A stretch of DNA of 7,087 nt. Source: Deltaproteobacteria bacterium. GTDB taxonomy: Bacteria; Desulfobacterota_C; Deferrisomatia; Deferrisomatales; JACRMM01. The notes under the pieces are model-generated. The model had not been told where the DNA came from. It made no database searches and saw nothing but the letters and a program-made list of their open reading frames with translations. The stretch covers positions 1 to 7,087 of the forward strand of contig JACRCS010000646.1 of the NCBI GenBank assembly GCA_016218905.1, written 5' to 3'. Positions 1-6,235 of the stretch are shown here, one piece after another. The translations under genes and the position numbers were made by a program. Position 1 is the first letter of the stretch. Each line of letters opens with the position of its first letter.

Positions 1-128
1 ACAGGCTCCGGCCGCCGTGCCACTCCTGTTGGACCAACCCGTCGCGGGGGAGGTCAAAGGCGACTCCTTGGCGCGACTGCCTGAGGGCTCAGAGGCTGGA
101 CTGCTCTTCGACGACTGCCATCGACGGT

Positions 129-142
129 GCTGCGCTCGCAGC
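129..142 (-). other. Small hairpin after the outer-membrane factor stop codon
   Basis: GCTGCG-AG-CGCAGC starts 6 bases after the TGA. The arms are perfect but the loop is 2 bases as written, so realistically 5 pairs with a 4-base loop. No T-run follows, so it is at best a weak candidate for the operon's 3' end. A second 5-base inverted repeat (CTGAG/CTCAG, 81-92) also lacks a T-run. The rest of 1-148 shows no gene I can support. Confidence 0.25.
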
Positions 143-148
143 TATGTC

Positions 149-1588
149 TCACACGCCGCCGCCGAGGACCTTGTAGAGCGTTACGAGATTCGCTTGCTCG
201 GCAAGACGGGTGCCGACCGCTCCCCGCTGTGCGTTGAAGAGCGCCTGCTGGGCGACGAGGACGCCGAGATAGCCGTCGAGGCCCGCCTTGAAACGGGCAT
301 CGGAGAGGCGCGAGAAGTCCTCGAGCGACTTCACGAGGGCCTCCTGCGCGTCGCGCTGCTCGACGAGCGTCGTCCGGAGCGTCAGGGAGTCGTTCACCTC
401 GGCGAAGGCGGTCTGGATCGCCTTCTCGTACTGCGCGACGGCGATCTCGCGGTCGAGCTTCGAGACTTTGAGGTTCGCGATGAGAGAGCCGCTCGCGAAG
501 AGCGGAGAGACGATCTGCCCGGCGAGATTCCAGACACTCGTTCCGGACTTGAAAAGGCCGTCGAGGTCGGGGCTCGAGGTGCCGAAGCCGGCGGTGAGGG
601 AGATCCGCGGGAAGAACGCCGCGCGGGCGGCGCCGATGCTGGCGTTCGCGGCGCGGAGGAGGTGCTCGGCAGCGAGAATGTCCGGCCGCCTCAGGAGGAC
701 GTCCGACGGAAGGCCGGTTGAGAGCCCCTTCGGGTCCGTCACGGCGACGAGCCGTTCCGGGAGGAGGTCGGCCGGAACAGGCGTACCGGCGAGCAGGTCG
801 AGCGCGATCCGAGAGACCCCGACCGCGCCGGAGTAGGCGGCGACGGCGGCGCGGGCCGCCTCGACCTGGCTTTGCGCCTGGCTGAGCTCGAGGTCGGAGC
901 CGATTCCCGCGTCGCGGCTCTGCCGAATCAGGTCGTACGAGTCCCTCTGCGCTTCGAGCGTCGCCTTCGAGATCAGGAGGTTCTCCTCGCTCGCAGCGAG
1001 GTCGAGCCACGTGGCGGCGACGGCGGCGACGAGGGAGGTCTGCGCGCCGCGCCGGGCCTCCTCCGTCGCGAGGTACTGCTCGAGCGACCGGGCGTTCAGG
1101 CTCCGGATGCGCCCGAAGAGGTCGAGCTCCCACGAGGCCATGCCGAGGCCAACGGTGTAGGTCGAGACCGTGCTCGCCTGCCCGTCCTTCCCGATGCTCT
1201 CCGGGATCCTGTACTTTTCGCCCGTCGCCTGGACACCGATCGTCGGGAAGAGCTCGGAACGCTGGATCCGGTGGAGGCCCGCGACCCGCTCGACGTTGAG
1301 GGTGGCGACCCTGAGGTCGCGGTTGTTCGCGAGCGCCAGGTCGATGACGGACCTGAGGCGCTCATCGGTGAAGAAGTCCTGCCAGGGCACGTCTGTGGCA
1401 GCCAGAGCGGCCGCAGGAGCCGCCTCGTGCGCGGCGGGGGCCGCGGCGCTTGCAGCACCTGCCTCGGCCTTGAAGGAGTCCGCCACGGGCAGGCCGGGAC
1501 GTTCGTACTTCGGCATCATCGTGCAGCCGCCGAGGAGAATCGGCGCGGAGAGAAGCGCACACGCGAGCGGGATCAGTCTGCGGTTCAT
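149..1588 (-). CDS. RND efflux outer-membrane factor lipoprotein (OprM/NodT family)
   Basis: This 479-residue protein is the outer-membrane exit duct of the tripartite pump. It should form a trimer with a beta-barrel in the outer membrane and a long alpha-helical tunnel in the periplasm. The N-terminus is a lipoprotein signal with lipobox LGGC (Cys22), followed by the family-typical CTMMPKYERP. Two outer-membrane efflux protein (OEP) repeats follow, at about residues 70-265 and 295-475. The second begins with the hallmark LPSDVLLRRPDILAAE (about 293-308) and continues with GAARAAFFPRISLTAGFG. Length is normal for the family. An Ala-rich stretch at about residues 41-66 lies between the lipid anchor and the first helix. 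ATG at 1588 is chosen because GGAGG lies 7 bases upstream and the signal peptide begins there; an in-frame GTG one codon upstream (1591) is possible. The frame stays open further upstream to 2923, but that part is antisense-type shadow. It is the last gene of the operon, 2 bases after the pump gene. Confidence 0.96.
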   Translation of the reverse strand: MNRRLIPLACALLSAPILLGGCTMMPKYERPGLPVADSFKAEAGAASAAAPAAHEAAPAAALAATDVPWQDFFTDERLRSVIDLALANNRDLRVATLNVERVAGLHRIQRSELFPTIGVQATGEKYRIPESIGKDGQASTVSTYTVGLGMASWELDLFGRIRSLNARSLEQYLATEEARRGAQTSLVAAVAATWLDLAASEENLLISKATLEAQRDSYDLIRQSRDAGIGSDLELSQAQSQVEAARAAVAAYSGAVGVSRIALDLLAGTPVPADLLPERLVAVTDPKGLSTGLPSDVLLRRPDILAAEHLLRAANASIGAARAAFFPRISLTAGFGTSSPDLDGLFKSGTSVWNLAGQIVSPLFASGSLIANLKVSKLDREIAVAQYEKAIQTAFAEVNDSLTLRTTLVEQRDAQEALVKSLEDFSRLSDARFKAGLDGYLGVLVAQQALFNAQRGAVGTRLAEQANLVTLYKVLGGGV

Positions 1589-1590
1589 CA

Positions 1591-4500
1591 CTATTCCTCC
1601 GCCGGGAGCGGCGCCTCGGGCGCGGGGGCCGTTTCGTGCCTCCCCTTCCTCGAGAAGAGCCGGACGACGGCCACGTAGAAGAGCGGAATGAAGACGACAG
1701 CGAGGAAAGTGCCCGACAGCATGCCGCCGAGGACGCTCGTGCCGATCGCCTTCTGGGCGCCCGCGCCGGCCCCGCTCGCGATGGCGAGCGGGAGGACGCC
1801 GAAGCCGAAGGCGAGCGACGTCATGACGATGGGCCGAAGCCGTGTCTTGGCCGCCTCCATCGTCGCCTCGAAGAGGCCCATTCCCTCTTCCATGAAGCCC
1901 TTGGCGAACTGGACGATCAGGATGGCGTTCTTCGTCGTCAGGCCGAGGACGGTCAGCATTCCGATCTGGAAGTAGACGTCGTTCGGCATCCCACGGAGAG
2001 AGGAGGCCACGAGGGCGCCGATGACCCCGAGAGGAAGGACGAGGACGATGGAGATCGGGACCGTCCAGCTCTCGTAGAGGGCGGCGAGGACGAGGAAGAT
2101 GACGAGAATCGAAAAGGCGTAGAGCGACCCGGCTTGCGACTCCGACATCCGCTGCTGGTAAGAGAGGCCGGTCCACTCGAGACCGACCCCCGCGGGGAGC
2201 TTCGCGATGAGCTCCTCCATCGCGTTCATCGCCTCTCCGGAGCTGTGCCCCGGGGCGGGCTCGCCCTGGATGTTGCGGGACGGGAAGCTGTTGTACCGCT
2301 CTAGACGCGGCGAGCCGTAGACCCACCGGCCCGAGGCGACGGCGGAGAGGGGAACGAGCCCGCCCTGCCGGTTGCGGAAGAGGAGCCGGTCGAGGTCGGT
2401 CGGGAGCATCCGGTGCGGCGCGTCGGCCTGCGCCCAGACTCTCTTGACGCGCCCCCCCTGGACGAAGTTCCCGACGTAGGCGCTCCCGAAGGCCGTGGAG
2501 ATGTAGCTCTGGATCGAGCTGACCGGGACTCCGAGCGTACCCGCCCGCTCCCAGTCGATGTCGACCTTGTACTGGGCGACGTCGGCCATGCCGTTCGGCC
2601 TCACGCGTGCGAGGCGCGGGTCCTTCGCGGCTGCCGCCAGGAGCTGGCCCTCGATCTGGGAGAGCTTCTCGTGACCGACCCCGCCCCGGTCCTGGAGCAT
2701 CAGGTCGAACCCGGTCGCGGTGCCGAGCTCGGTGACGGCAGGCGGCGGGAAGGCAAAGACCCTCGCGCCGCGGATCTTCGCGAACGCGCCCATCGCACGG
2801 TTCGCGACAGCCTGCGCCTTCAGCTCCGGCTTCTTTCGCAGCTCCCAGTCCTTCAGCTTGACGAAGACGAGACCCTGGTTCTGGCCGCGTCCCGCGAAGC
2901 CCATTCCCGAGATCGTCATGCACGACTCGACGGCCTCCTTCTGGTCGCCGATGAAGTGCTTCATGACCTCGTCCTGAACCGCGATCGTCTGCTCGAGGGT
3001 CGAGCCGGAGGGGAGCTGGACCATGGTGAGGACGCTTCCCTGGTCCTCCTCGGGGAGGTAGCCGGTCGGCATCCTCAGGTAGAGGAACCCCATGAGGCCG
3101 AGGATCAGGGCGAAGACGACGAGGTAGCGGCCCCTCTTCCCGAGCATGTGGCCGACGACTTTCAAGTAGGCGTCGCGTCCCCTGTAGAAGATCCGGTCGA
3201 ACCAGAGGAAGAACGGTCGCAGGGGTCCAAAGCCGGCTTCGGCCGCCTCGTGCCCCTTCGCGACGGGCTTGAGGAGCGAAGCGCAGAGGACCGGAGTCAG
3301 CACGAGGGCCACGACGACCGAGAGGAGCATCGAGGCAATGACGGTGATGGAGAACTGCCGGTAGATGACGCCGGTCGAGCCGGGGAAGAAGATCATCGGG
3401 CCGAAGACCGCCGAGAGGACGAGACCGATGCCGACGAGCGCGCTCGTGATCTGCTCCATCGACTTCTTGGTCGCTTCGTACGGGGAGAGCCCTTCCTCGC
3501 TCATGACCCGCTCGACGTTCTCGACGACAACGATCGCGTCGTCGACGAGGAGCCCGATCGCGAGGACCATCGCGAACATCGTCAGCAGGTTGATCGAGAA
3601 GCCCAGGACGCCGAGAACGCCGAAGGTCCCGAGGATGACGACGGGAACGGCGATCGTCGGGATGAGCGTCGCGCGGAGGTTCCCCAGGAAGAGGTACATG
3701 ACGAGGAAGACGAGGACGACGGCCTCGATCAGCGTCCTCACGACCTCGCCGATCGCCACGCGCACGAACGGAGTCGTGTCCAAGGGGTAGATGACCTTCA
3801 TCCCCGGCGGGAAGAACTTCGAGAGCTCATCCATCTTCGCCCTGACCCGGGCGACGGTTTCGAGGGCGTTCGCCCCCGCCTCCTGGCGGATCGCGAACGC
3901 CGTCGCGGGCTGGCCGCTGTAGGAGATCTGCATGTCCGGGATCTCGGGCCCCAGCTCGGTCCGCCCGACGTCGCTCACGCGGACGACCGAGCCATCGGGG
4001 TTGTTGCGGAGCGGGATCGCCGCGAACTCCTCCGGCGTGACGAGGAGCGACTGGACGAGGATCGAGGCGTTGAGCCGCTGCCCCGGGATCGCCGGTGCAC
4101 CGCCGAACTGGCCGGCCGAGACCTCGACGTTGTAGGTCCTCACGGCGGCGACGACGTCGTCCGTCGTCATCCCGTACTTCGTCAACCGGCCCGGGTCGAG
4201 CCAGAGGCGCATGGAGTAGCCGGTGCCGAAGACCTGGACCTCGCCGACGCCTGGAACCCGCGCGATGACCGACTCGATCTGCGAGATGACGTAGTCGCCG
4301 AGGTCCGCCCGCGTCATGCTCCCGTCCTCGGACCTGAGGCCGACGATGAGGAGGAAGTTGCGGGTCGACTTCGAGACCGTGACGCCCTGCTTCTGGACGG
4401 AGTCCGGCAGCGACGGCATCGCGAGTTGGAGCTTGTTCTGGACCTTCGACCAGGCGAGGTCAGGGTCGGTGCCGGCAGCGAACGTGAGGGTGACCTCCGC

Positions 4501-4761
4501 GCCGCCAGAGGAGTCGGCGACGGAGCTCATGTAGAGCATCTGGTCGAGGCCGGTCATCTTCGACTCGATGATCTGGATGACGCTGTCCTCGACGGTCTTG
4601 GCCGAGCCGCCCGTGTACTGGGCGCGGATCGAGATCGACGGAGGGGCGATGGGGGGGTACTGGGAGACCGGAAGCTTCACGATCGCCATGACGCCCCCGA
4701 GCATCATCGCGATGGCGATGACCCAGGCGAAGACGGGGCGCTTGAGGAAGAAGGAGGACAT
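1591..4761 (-). CDS. acrB: RND multidrug efflux pump, inner-membrane permease (AcrB-like, HAE1 family)
   Basis: This 1056-residue protein is the proton-driven pump subunit, expected to be an inner-membrane homotrimer with 12 membrane helices and large periplasmic loops. The symbol is family-level; orthology to E. coli acrB is not shown. It opens with MSSFFLKRPVFAWVIAIAMM (TM1). The proton relay is intact: Asp407-Asp408 in GLLVDDAIVVVENVER (TM4), Lys944 in LTTKNAILIVQFAK (TM10) and Arg976 in RLRPIVMTSLAF (TM11). Other family marks are GSTGVIYRQFSIT (about 461-473), the switch-loop region GFAGRGQN (about 621-628), ELGTATGFD (about 678-686) and GSPRLERYN (about 816-824). Phe136, Phe178, Phe622 and Phe633 match AcrB pocket phenylalanines, while two others are Met (615 and 620). 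The length is that of AcrB. ATG at 4761 fits the conserved N-terminus and a GGGGAG site 5 bases upstream; the 16 extra in-frame residues upstream are Arg-rich and unlike the family. It sits between adaptor and outer-membrane factor genes. Confidence 0.98.
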   Translation of the reverse strand: MSSFFLKRPVFAWVIAIAMMLGGVMAIVKLPVSQYPPIAPPSISIRAQYTGGSAKTVEDSVIQIIESKMTGLDQMLYMSSVADSSGGAEVTLTFAAGTDPDLAWSKVQNKLQLAMPSLPDSVQKQGVTVSKSTRNFLLIVGLRSEDGSMTRADLGDYVISQIESVIARVPGVGEVQVFGTGYSMRLWLDPGRLTKYGMTTDDVVAAVRTYNVEVSAGQFGGAPAIPGQRLNASILVQSLLVTPEEFAAIPLRNNPDGSVVRVSDVGRTELGPEIPDMQISYSGQPATAFAIRQEAGANALETVARVRAKMDELSKFFPPGMKVIYPLDTTPFVRVAIGEVVRTLIEAVVLVFLVMYLFLGNLRATLIPTIAVPVVILGTFGVLGVLGFSINLLTMFAMVLAIGLLVDDAIVVVENVERVMSEEGLSPYEATKKSMEQITSALVGIGLVLSAVFGPMIFFPGSTGVIYRQFSITVIASMLLSVVVALVLTPVLCASLLKPVAKGHEAAEAGFGPLRPFFLWFDRIFYRGRDAYLKVVGHMLGKRGRYLVVFALILGLMGFLYLRMPTGYLPEEDQGSVLTMVQLPSGSTLEQTIAVQDEVMKHFIGDQKEAVESCMTISGMGFAGRGQNQGLVFVKLKDWELRKKPELKAQAVANRAMGAFAKIRGARVFAFPPPAVTELGTATGFDLMLQDRGGVGHEKLSQIEGQLLAAAAKDPRLARVRPNGMADVAQYKVDIDWERAGTLGVPVSSIQSYISTAFGSAYVGNFVQGGRVKRVWAQADAPHRMLPTDLDRLLFRNRQGGLVPLSAVASGRWVYGSPRLERYNSFPSRNIQGEPAPGHSSGEAMNAMEELIAKLPAGVGLEWTGLSYQQRMSESQAGSLYAFSILVIFLVLAALYESWTVPISIVLVLPLGVIGALVASSLRGMPNDVYFQIGMLTVLGLTTKNAILIVQFAKGFMEEGMGLFEATMEAAKTRLRPIVMTSLAFGFGVLPLAIASGAGAGAQKAIGTSVLGGMLSGTFLAVVFIPLFYVAVVRLFSRKGRHETAPAPEAPLPAEE
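1596..1600 (-). promoter_or_regulatory. Shine-Dalgarno site of the outer-membrane factor gene
   Basis: GGAGG lies within the last sense codons of the pump gene (GCG GAG GAA TAG), with 7 bases before ATG 1588. The ribosome finishing the pump gene can reinitiate directly, which implies coupled translation. Confidence 0.8.
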
Positions 4762-4766
4762 GGCGA

Positions 4767-4772
4767 CTCCCC
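4767..4772 (-). promoter_or_regulatory. Shine-Dalgarno site of the RND pump gene
   Basis: GGGGAG with a 5-base spacer before ATG 4761. Its first G is the last base of the adaptor's TAG stop codon, so translation of the two genes is probably coupled. It supports the 1056-residue start over the longer open frame. Confidence 0.75.
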
Positions 4773-5980
4773 TACTTCGCCGCCGGGACCGGCCCGGCCT
4801 TCGCGGCAACGTCGGCCCCTGGCTTCGCCTCGACCGGCGCGGCGAACGGGACCGCCTTCGCGTCGGCCCCGGGGCGGACCCGCTGAATTCCGTCGACGAT
4901 GACCTGGTCGCCCGCCGCGAGCCCCTTCGTGACGAGCCACCTGTCGCCGAGGGCCCGGTCGATCTCGAGGATCCGCTGTTCGACCTTGCCGTCCTTGCCG
5001 ACGACGAGCGCGAGGGGCGTCCCCTTCGCGTCGCGGGTCACGGCCTGCTGGGGCACGAGAATCGCGTTCTGGTTCTCCCCCTGCTCGACGATCGCGCGAA
5101 CGAACATCCCGGGGAGGAGGACGTGGTCGGGATTCGGGAAGACCATGCGAAGGCTGACCGACCCGGTCGTCGGGTCGACCGTCACGTCCTGGAACTTGAG
5201 CTTCCCTTCCTTCGAGTAGGCGATCCCGTCCTCGAGGACCAGCTTCACCTTGCTCCAGGACGTGCCGCTGCGCGAGAGGTCCCCGCTCTTGAAGCCGCGC
5301 CGGAGGCGCAGGAGCTCCGAGGAGGACTGGACTACGTCGACGTAGATCGGGTCGAGCTGCTGGACGGTCGCGAGGGGGGCCGGCTGGTAGGCCGTCACGA
5401 GGGCCCCGACGGTCACGTTCGACCTGCCGGTCCTCCCCGGGATCGGCGCGCGGATCGGCGTGTAAGAAAGATTGACCCTGGCGCTGTCGAGTGCCGCCTT
5501 CGCGGCCGCGACGCTCGCCTCGGCCTGCAACGCCGCCGCGCTGGCATCGTCGTAGTCCTGTTGACCGGCCGCGCGAATCGCGACGAGCCCCTTCAGCCGG
5601 TCGGCGCGGGAACGGGCCGCCGGGACGTTCGCCTCGGCCATCGCGAGCGACGCCTTCGCCTGGTCGAACGCGGCCTGGTAGGGGGCCGGGTCGATCTGGT
5701 AAAGAAGGGCGCCGGCCTTCACGTCGGAGCCTTCCTCGAAGGCCCGCTCGCGAATGATGCCATTCACCTGCGGCCGGACCTCGGCCACGAGGAAGGGCGA
5801 GGTTCGGCCGGGGAGCTCGGTCGTCAGGACGACCTTTTCCGGGTTCACCGTCACGGTGCCGACCTCGGTCGGTCCCTGCGGGGGGCCGGACGGGCCTTTG
5901 CTGCAGGCGGCGGTCAGCGTCGCCGCGGTTACGGCGAGGCAGAAAGAGAGGACGAGAACGGTACGCCGGTTGGCTTTCAT
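4772..5980 (-). CDS. acrA: RND efflux periplasmic adaptor (membrane fusion protein, AcrA-like)
   Basis: This 402-residue adaptor links the RND pump to the outer-membrane duct. The symbol is family-level. Residues 1-25 form a signal peptide ending LTAAC with Cys26; Thr at position -3 makes the lipobox slightly atypical, but a lipoprotein is likely, as in AcrA. Domains in order: first half of the lipoyl/barrel-sandwich domain (about 62-100, with GRTSPFLVAEVRPQVNG and LYQIDPAPYQ), alpha-hairpin (about 101-172), second lipoyl half (about 175-207, with APIPGRTGRSNVTVGALV), beta-barrel (about 208-300, starting ATVQQLDPIYVDVVQSS), membrane-proximal domain (about 303-375, including ILVPQQAVTR) and a Pro/Ala/Lys-rich tail. 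ATG at 5980 is preferred because GGAG lies 6 bases upstream and the signal peptide starts there. ATG at 5992 would add only MEKD and has no well-spaced ribosome site. The frame is open back to 6232, so an automatic caller may give a 486-residue product, hiding the signal peptide. It is the first pump gene; the RND gene follows after 10 bases. Confidence 0.97.
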   Translation of the reverse strand: MKANRRTVLVLSFCLAVTAATLTAACSKGPSGPPQGPTEVGTVTVNPEKVVLTTELPGRTSPFLVAEVRPQVNGIIRERAFEEGSDVKAGALLYQIDPAPYQAAFDQAKASLAMAEANVPAARSRADRLKGLVAIRAAGQQDYDDASAAALQAEASVAAAKAALDSARVNLSYTPIRAPIPGRTGRSNVTVGALVTAYQPAPLATVQQLDPIYVDVVQSSSELLRLRRGFKSGDLSRSGTSWSKVKLVLEDGIAYSKEGKLKFQDVTVDPTTGSVSLRMVFPNPDHVLLPGMFVRAIVEQGENQNAILVPQQAVTRDAKGTPLALVVGKDGKVEQRILEIDRALGDRWLVTKGLAAGDQVIVDGIQRVRPGADAKAVPFAAPVEAKPGADVAAKAGPVPAAK

Positions 5981-5986
5981 GTCTTT

Positions 5987-5990
5987 CTCC
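5987..5990 (-). promoter_or_regulatory. Shine-Dalgarno site of the adaptor gene
   Basis: GGAG with a 6-base spacer before ATG 5980. It overlaps the upstream in-frame ATG at 5992, which itself has its nearest GGAGGA about 17 bases away; this decides the start in favour of 5980. Confidence 0.75.
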
Positions 5991-6019
5991 ATCAACTGGG
6001 TCTCGAGGTTCCTCCAGCG

Positions 6020-6052
6020 GGTGTCCACACCGCGCCGGGTCTGGTCATGACC
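6020..6052. promoter_or_regulatory. Pair of short palindromes upstream of the efflux operon (candidate operator)
   Basis: GGTCATGACC (6043-6052) is a perfect 10-base palindrome, and GGTGTCCACACC (6020-6031) has two 5-base arms around CC. They lie 40-72 bases upstream of the adaptor ATG, where an operator for a dimeric regulator would be plausible. No convincing -35/-10 pair is visible nearby. Palindromes this short also arise by chance, so the regulatory role is inferred from position only. Confidence 0.2.
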
Positions 6053-6068
6053 GTGGGCCCCTATCGTT

Positions 6069-6088
6069 CCTCGCCCTTCGGGCAGAGG
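6069..6088 (-). other. Stem-loop between TetR-like remnant and adaptor gene
   Basis: On the transcribed strand CCTC-T-GCCC-GAA-GGGC-GAGG can fold into an 8-base-pair GC-rich stem with one bulged T and a 3-base loop. No T-run follows on either strand, so it is not a standard intrinsic terminator. It could stabilise or punctuate the message, or be a relic of the lost gene. It begins about 90 bases upstream of the adaptor start. Confidence 0.35.
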
Positions 6089-6095
6089 GCGCGGA

Positions 6096-6232
6096 AAACG
6101 ACAGCGAGCGCGCGCCCGCTTCCGCGGGACGCGGACACCGTCGAGTCCCCGAGTCGCAGAGAGCCGCCTCGCGTTCTCGAGGAGCCGCTCCGCGCTCCCG
6201 GCGCCGTGGGTGAGGAGTCCGTCGCGCCTCAT
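6096..6232 (-). pseudogene. Possible remnant of a TetR-family regulator (N-terminal DNA-binding region only)
   Basis: An ATG at 6232, three bases after the MCE stop codon, begins 35 codons with 30 of 35 third positions G or C. The translation includes ERLLENARRLSATRGLDGV, which resembles the first helices of TetR-family repressors (usual pattern: ILxAARxLFAERGxDGVSV). The core Phe of that pattern is Ser25 here. After residue 35 the frame becomes Arg-rich noise and GC at third positions drops to 18 of 29. In the frame starting at 6128 one reads PAEAGARSLSF, resembling the helix-turn-helix continuation (xEAGxxxxxxYxxF), as if about 10 bases had been lost between the two parts. Nothing resembling the roughly 150-residue ligand-binding domain follows. 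TetR repressors often sit next to RND operons, so a lost local repressor fits. It could instead be a chance match or an unrelated small gene. Confidence 0.4.
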
Positions 6233-6235
6233 CGC

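Noticed and set aside
1..57. Possible start of a further minus-strand gene: TTG at 57 with AAGGAG six bases upstream
   Set aside because: Only 19 codons are visible before the edge, the translation matches nothing I recognise, and TTG starts are uncommon. Sequence beyond the window would settle it.
17..721. Plus-strand open frame near the left edge
   Set aside because: Mirrors the outer-membrane factor gene, charged low-complexity translation, no ribosome site that stands out.
4651..4657. G7 run (and a C7 run at 2452-2458) inside the pump gene as a phase-variation tract
   Set aside because: Both runs code for conserved family residues (Pro-Pro in SQYPPIAP; Gly-Gly in QGGRVKRV) and the frame is intact. 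Seven bases is short for a switch in a genome this GC-rich.
2413..4902. 829-codon open frame on the plus strand, opposite the pump gene
   Set aside because: Its translation is dominated by Arg, Asp, Glu and Gly without hydrophobic core or known motif, as expected for the antisense of a GC-rich coding region. The minus-strand pump is unmistakable.
6039..6066. ECF-sigma-like promoter (GGAAC and GTC) on the minus strand before the adaptor
   Set aside because: The spacing between the two elements is about 14 bases, shorter than the roughly 17 expected, and no other promoter feature supports it.
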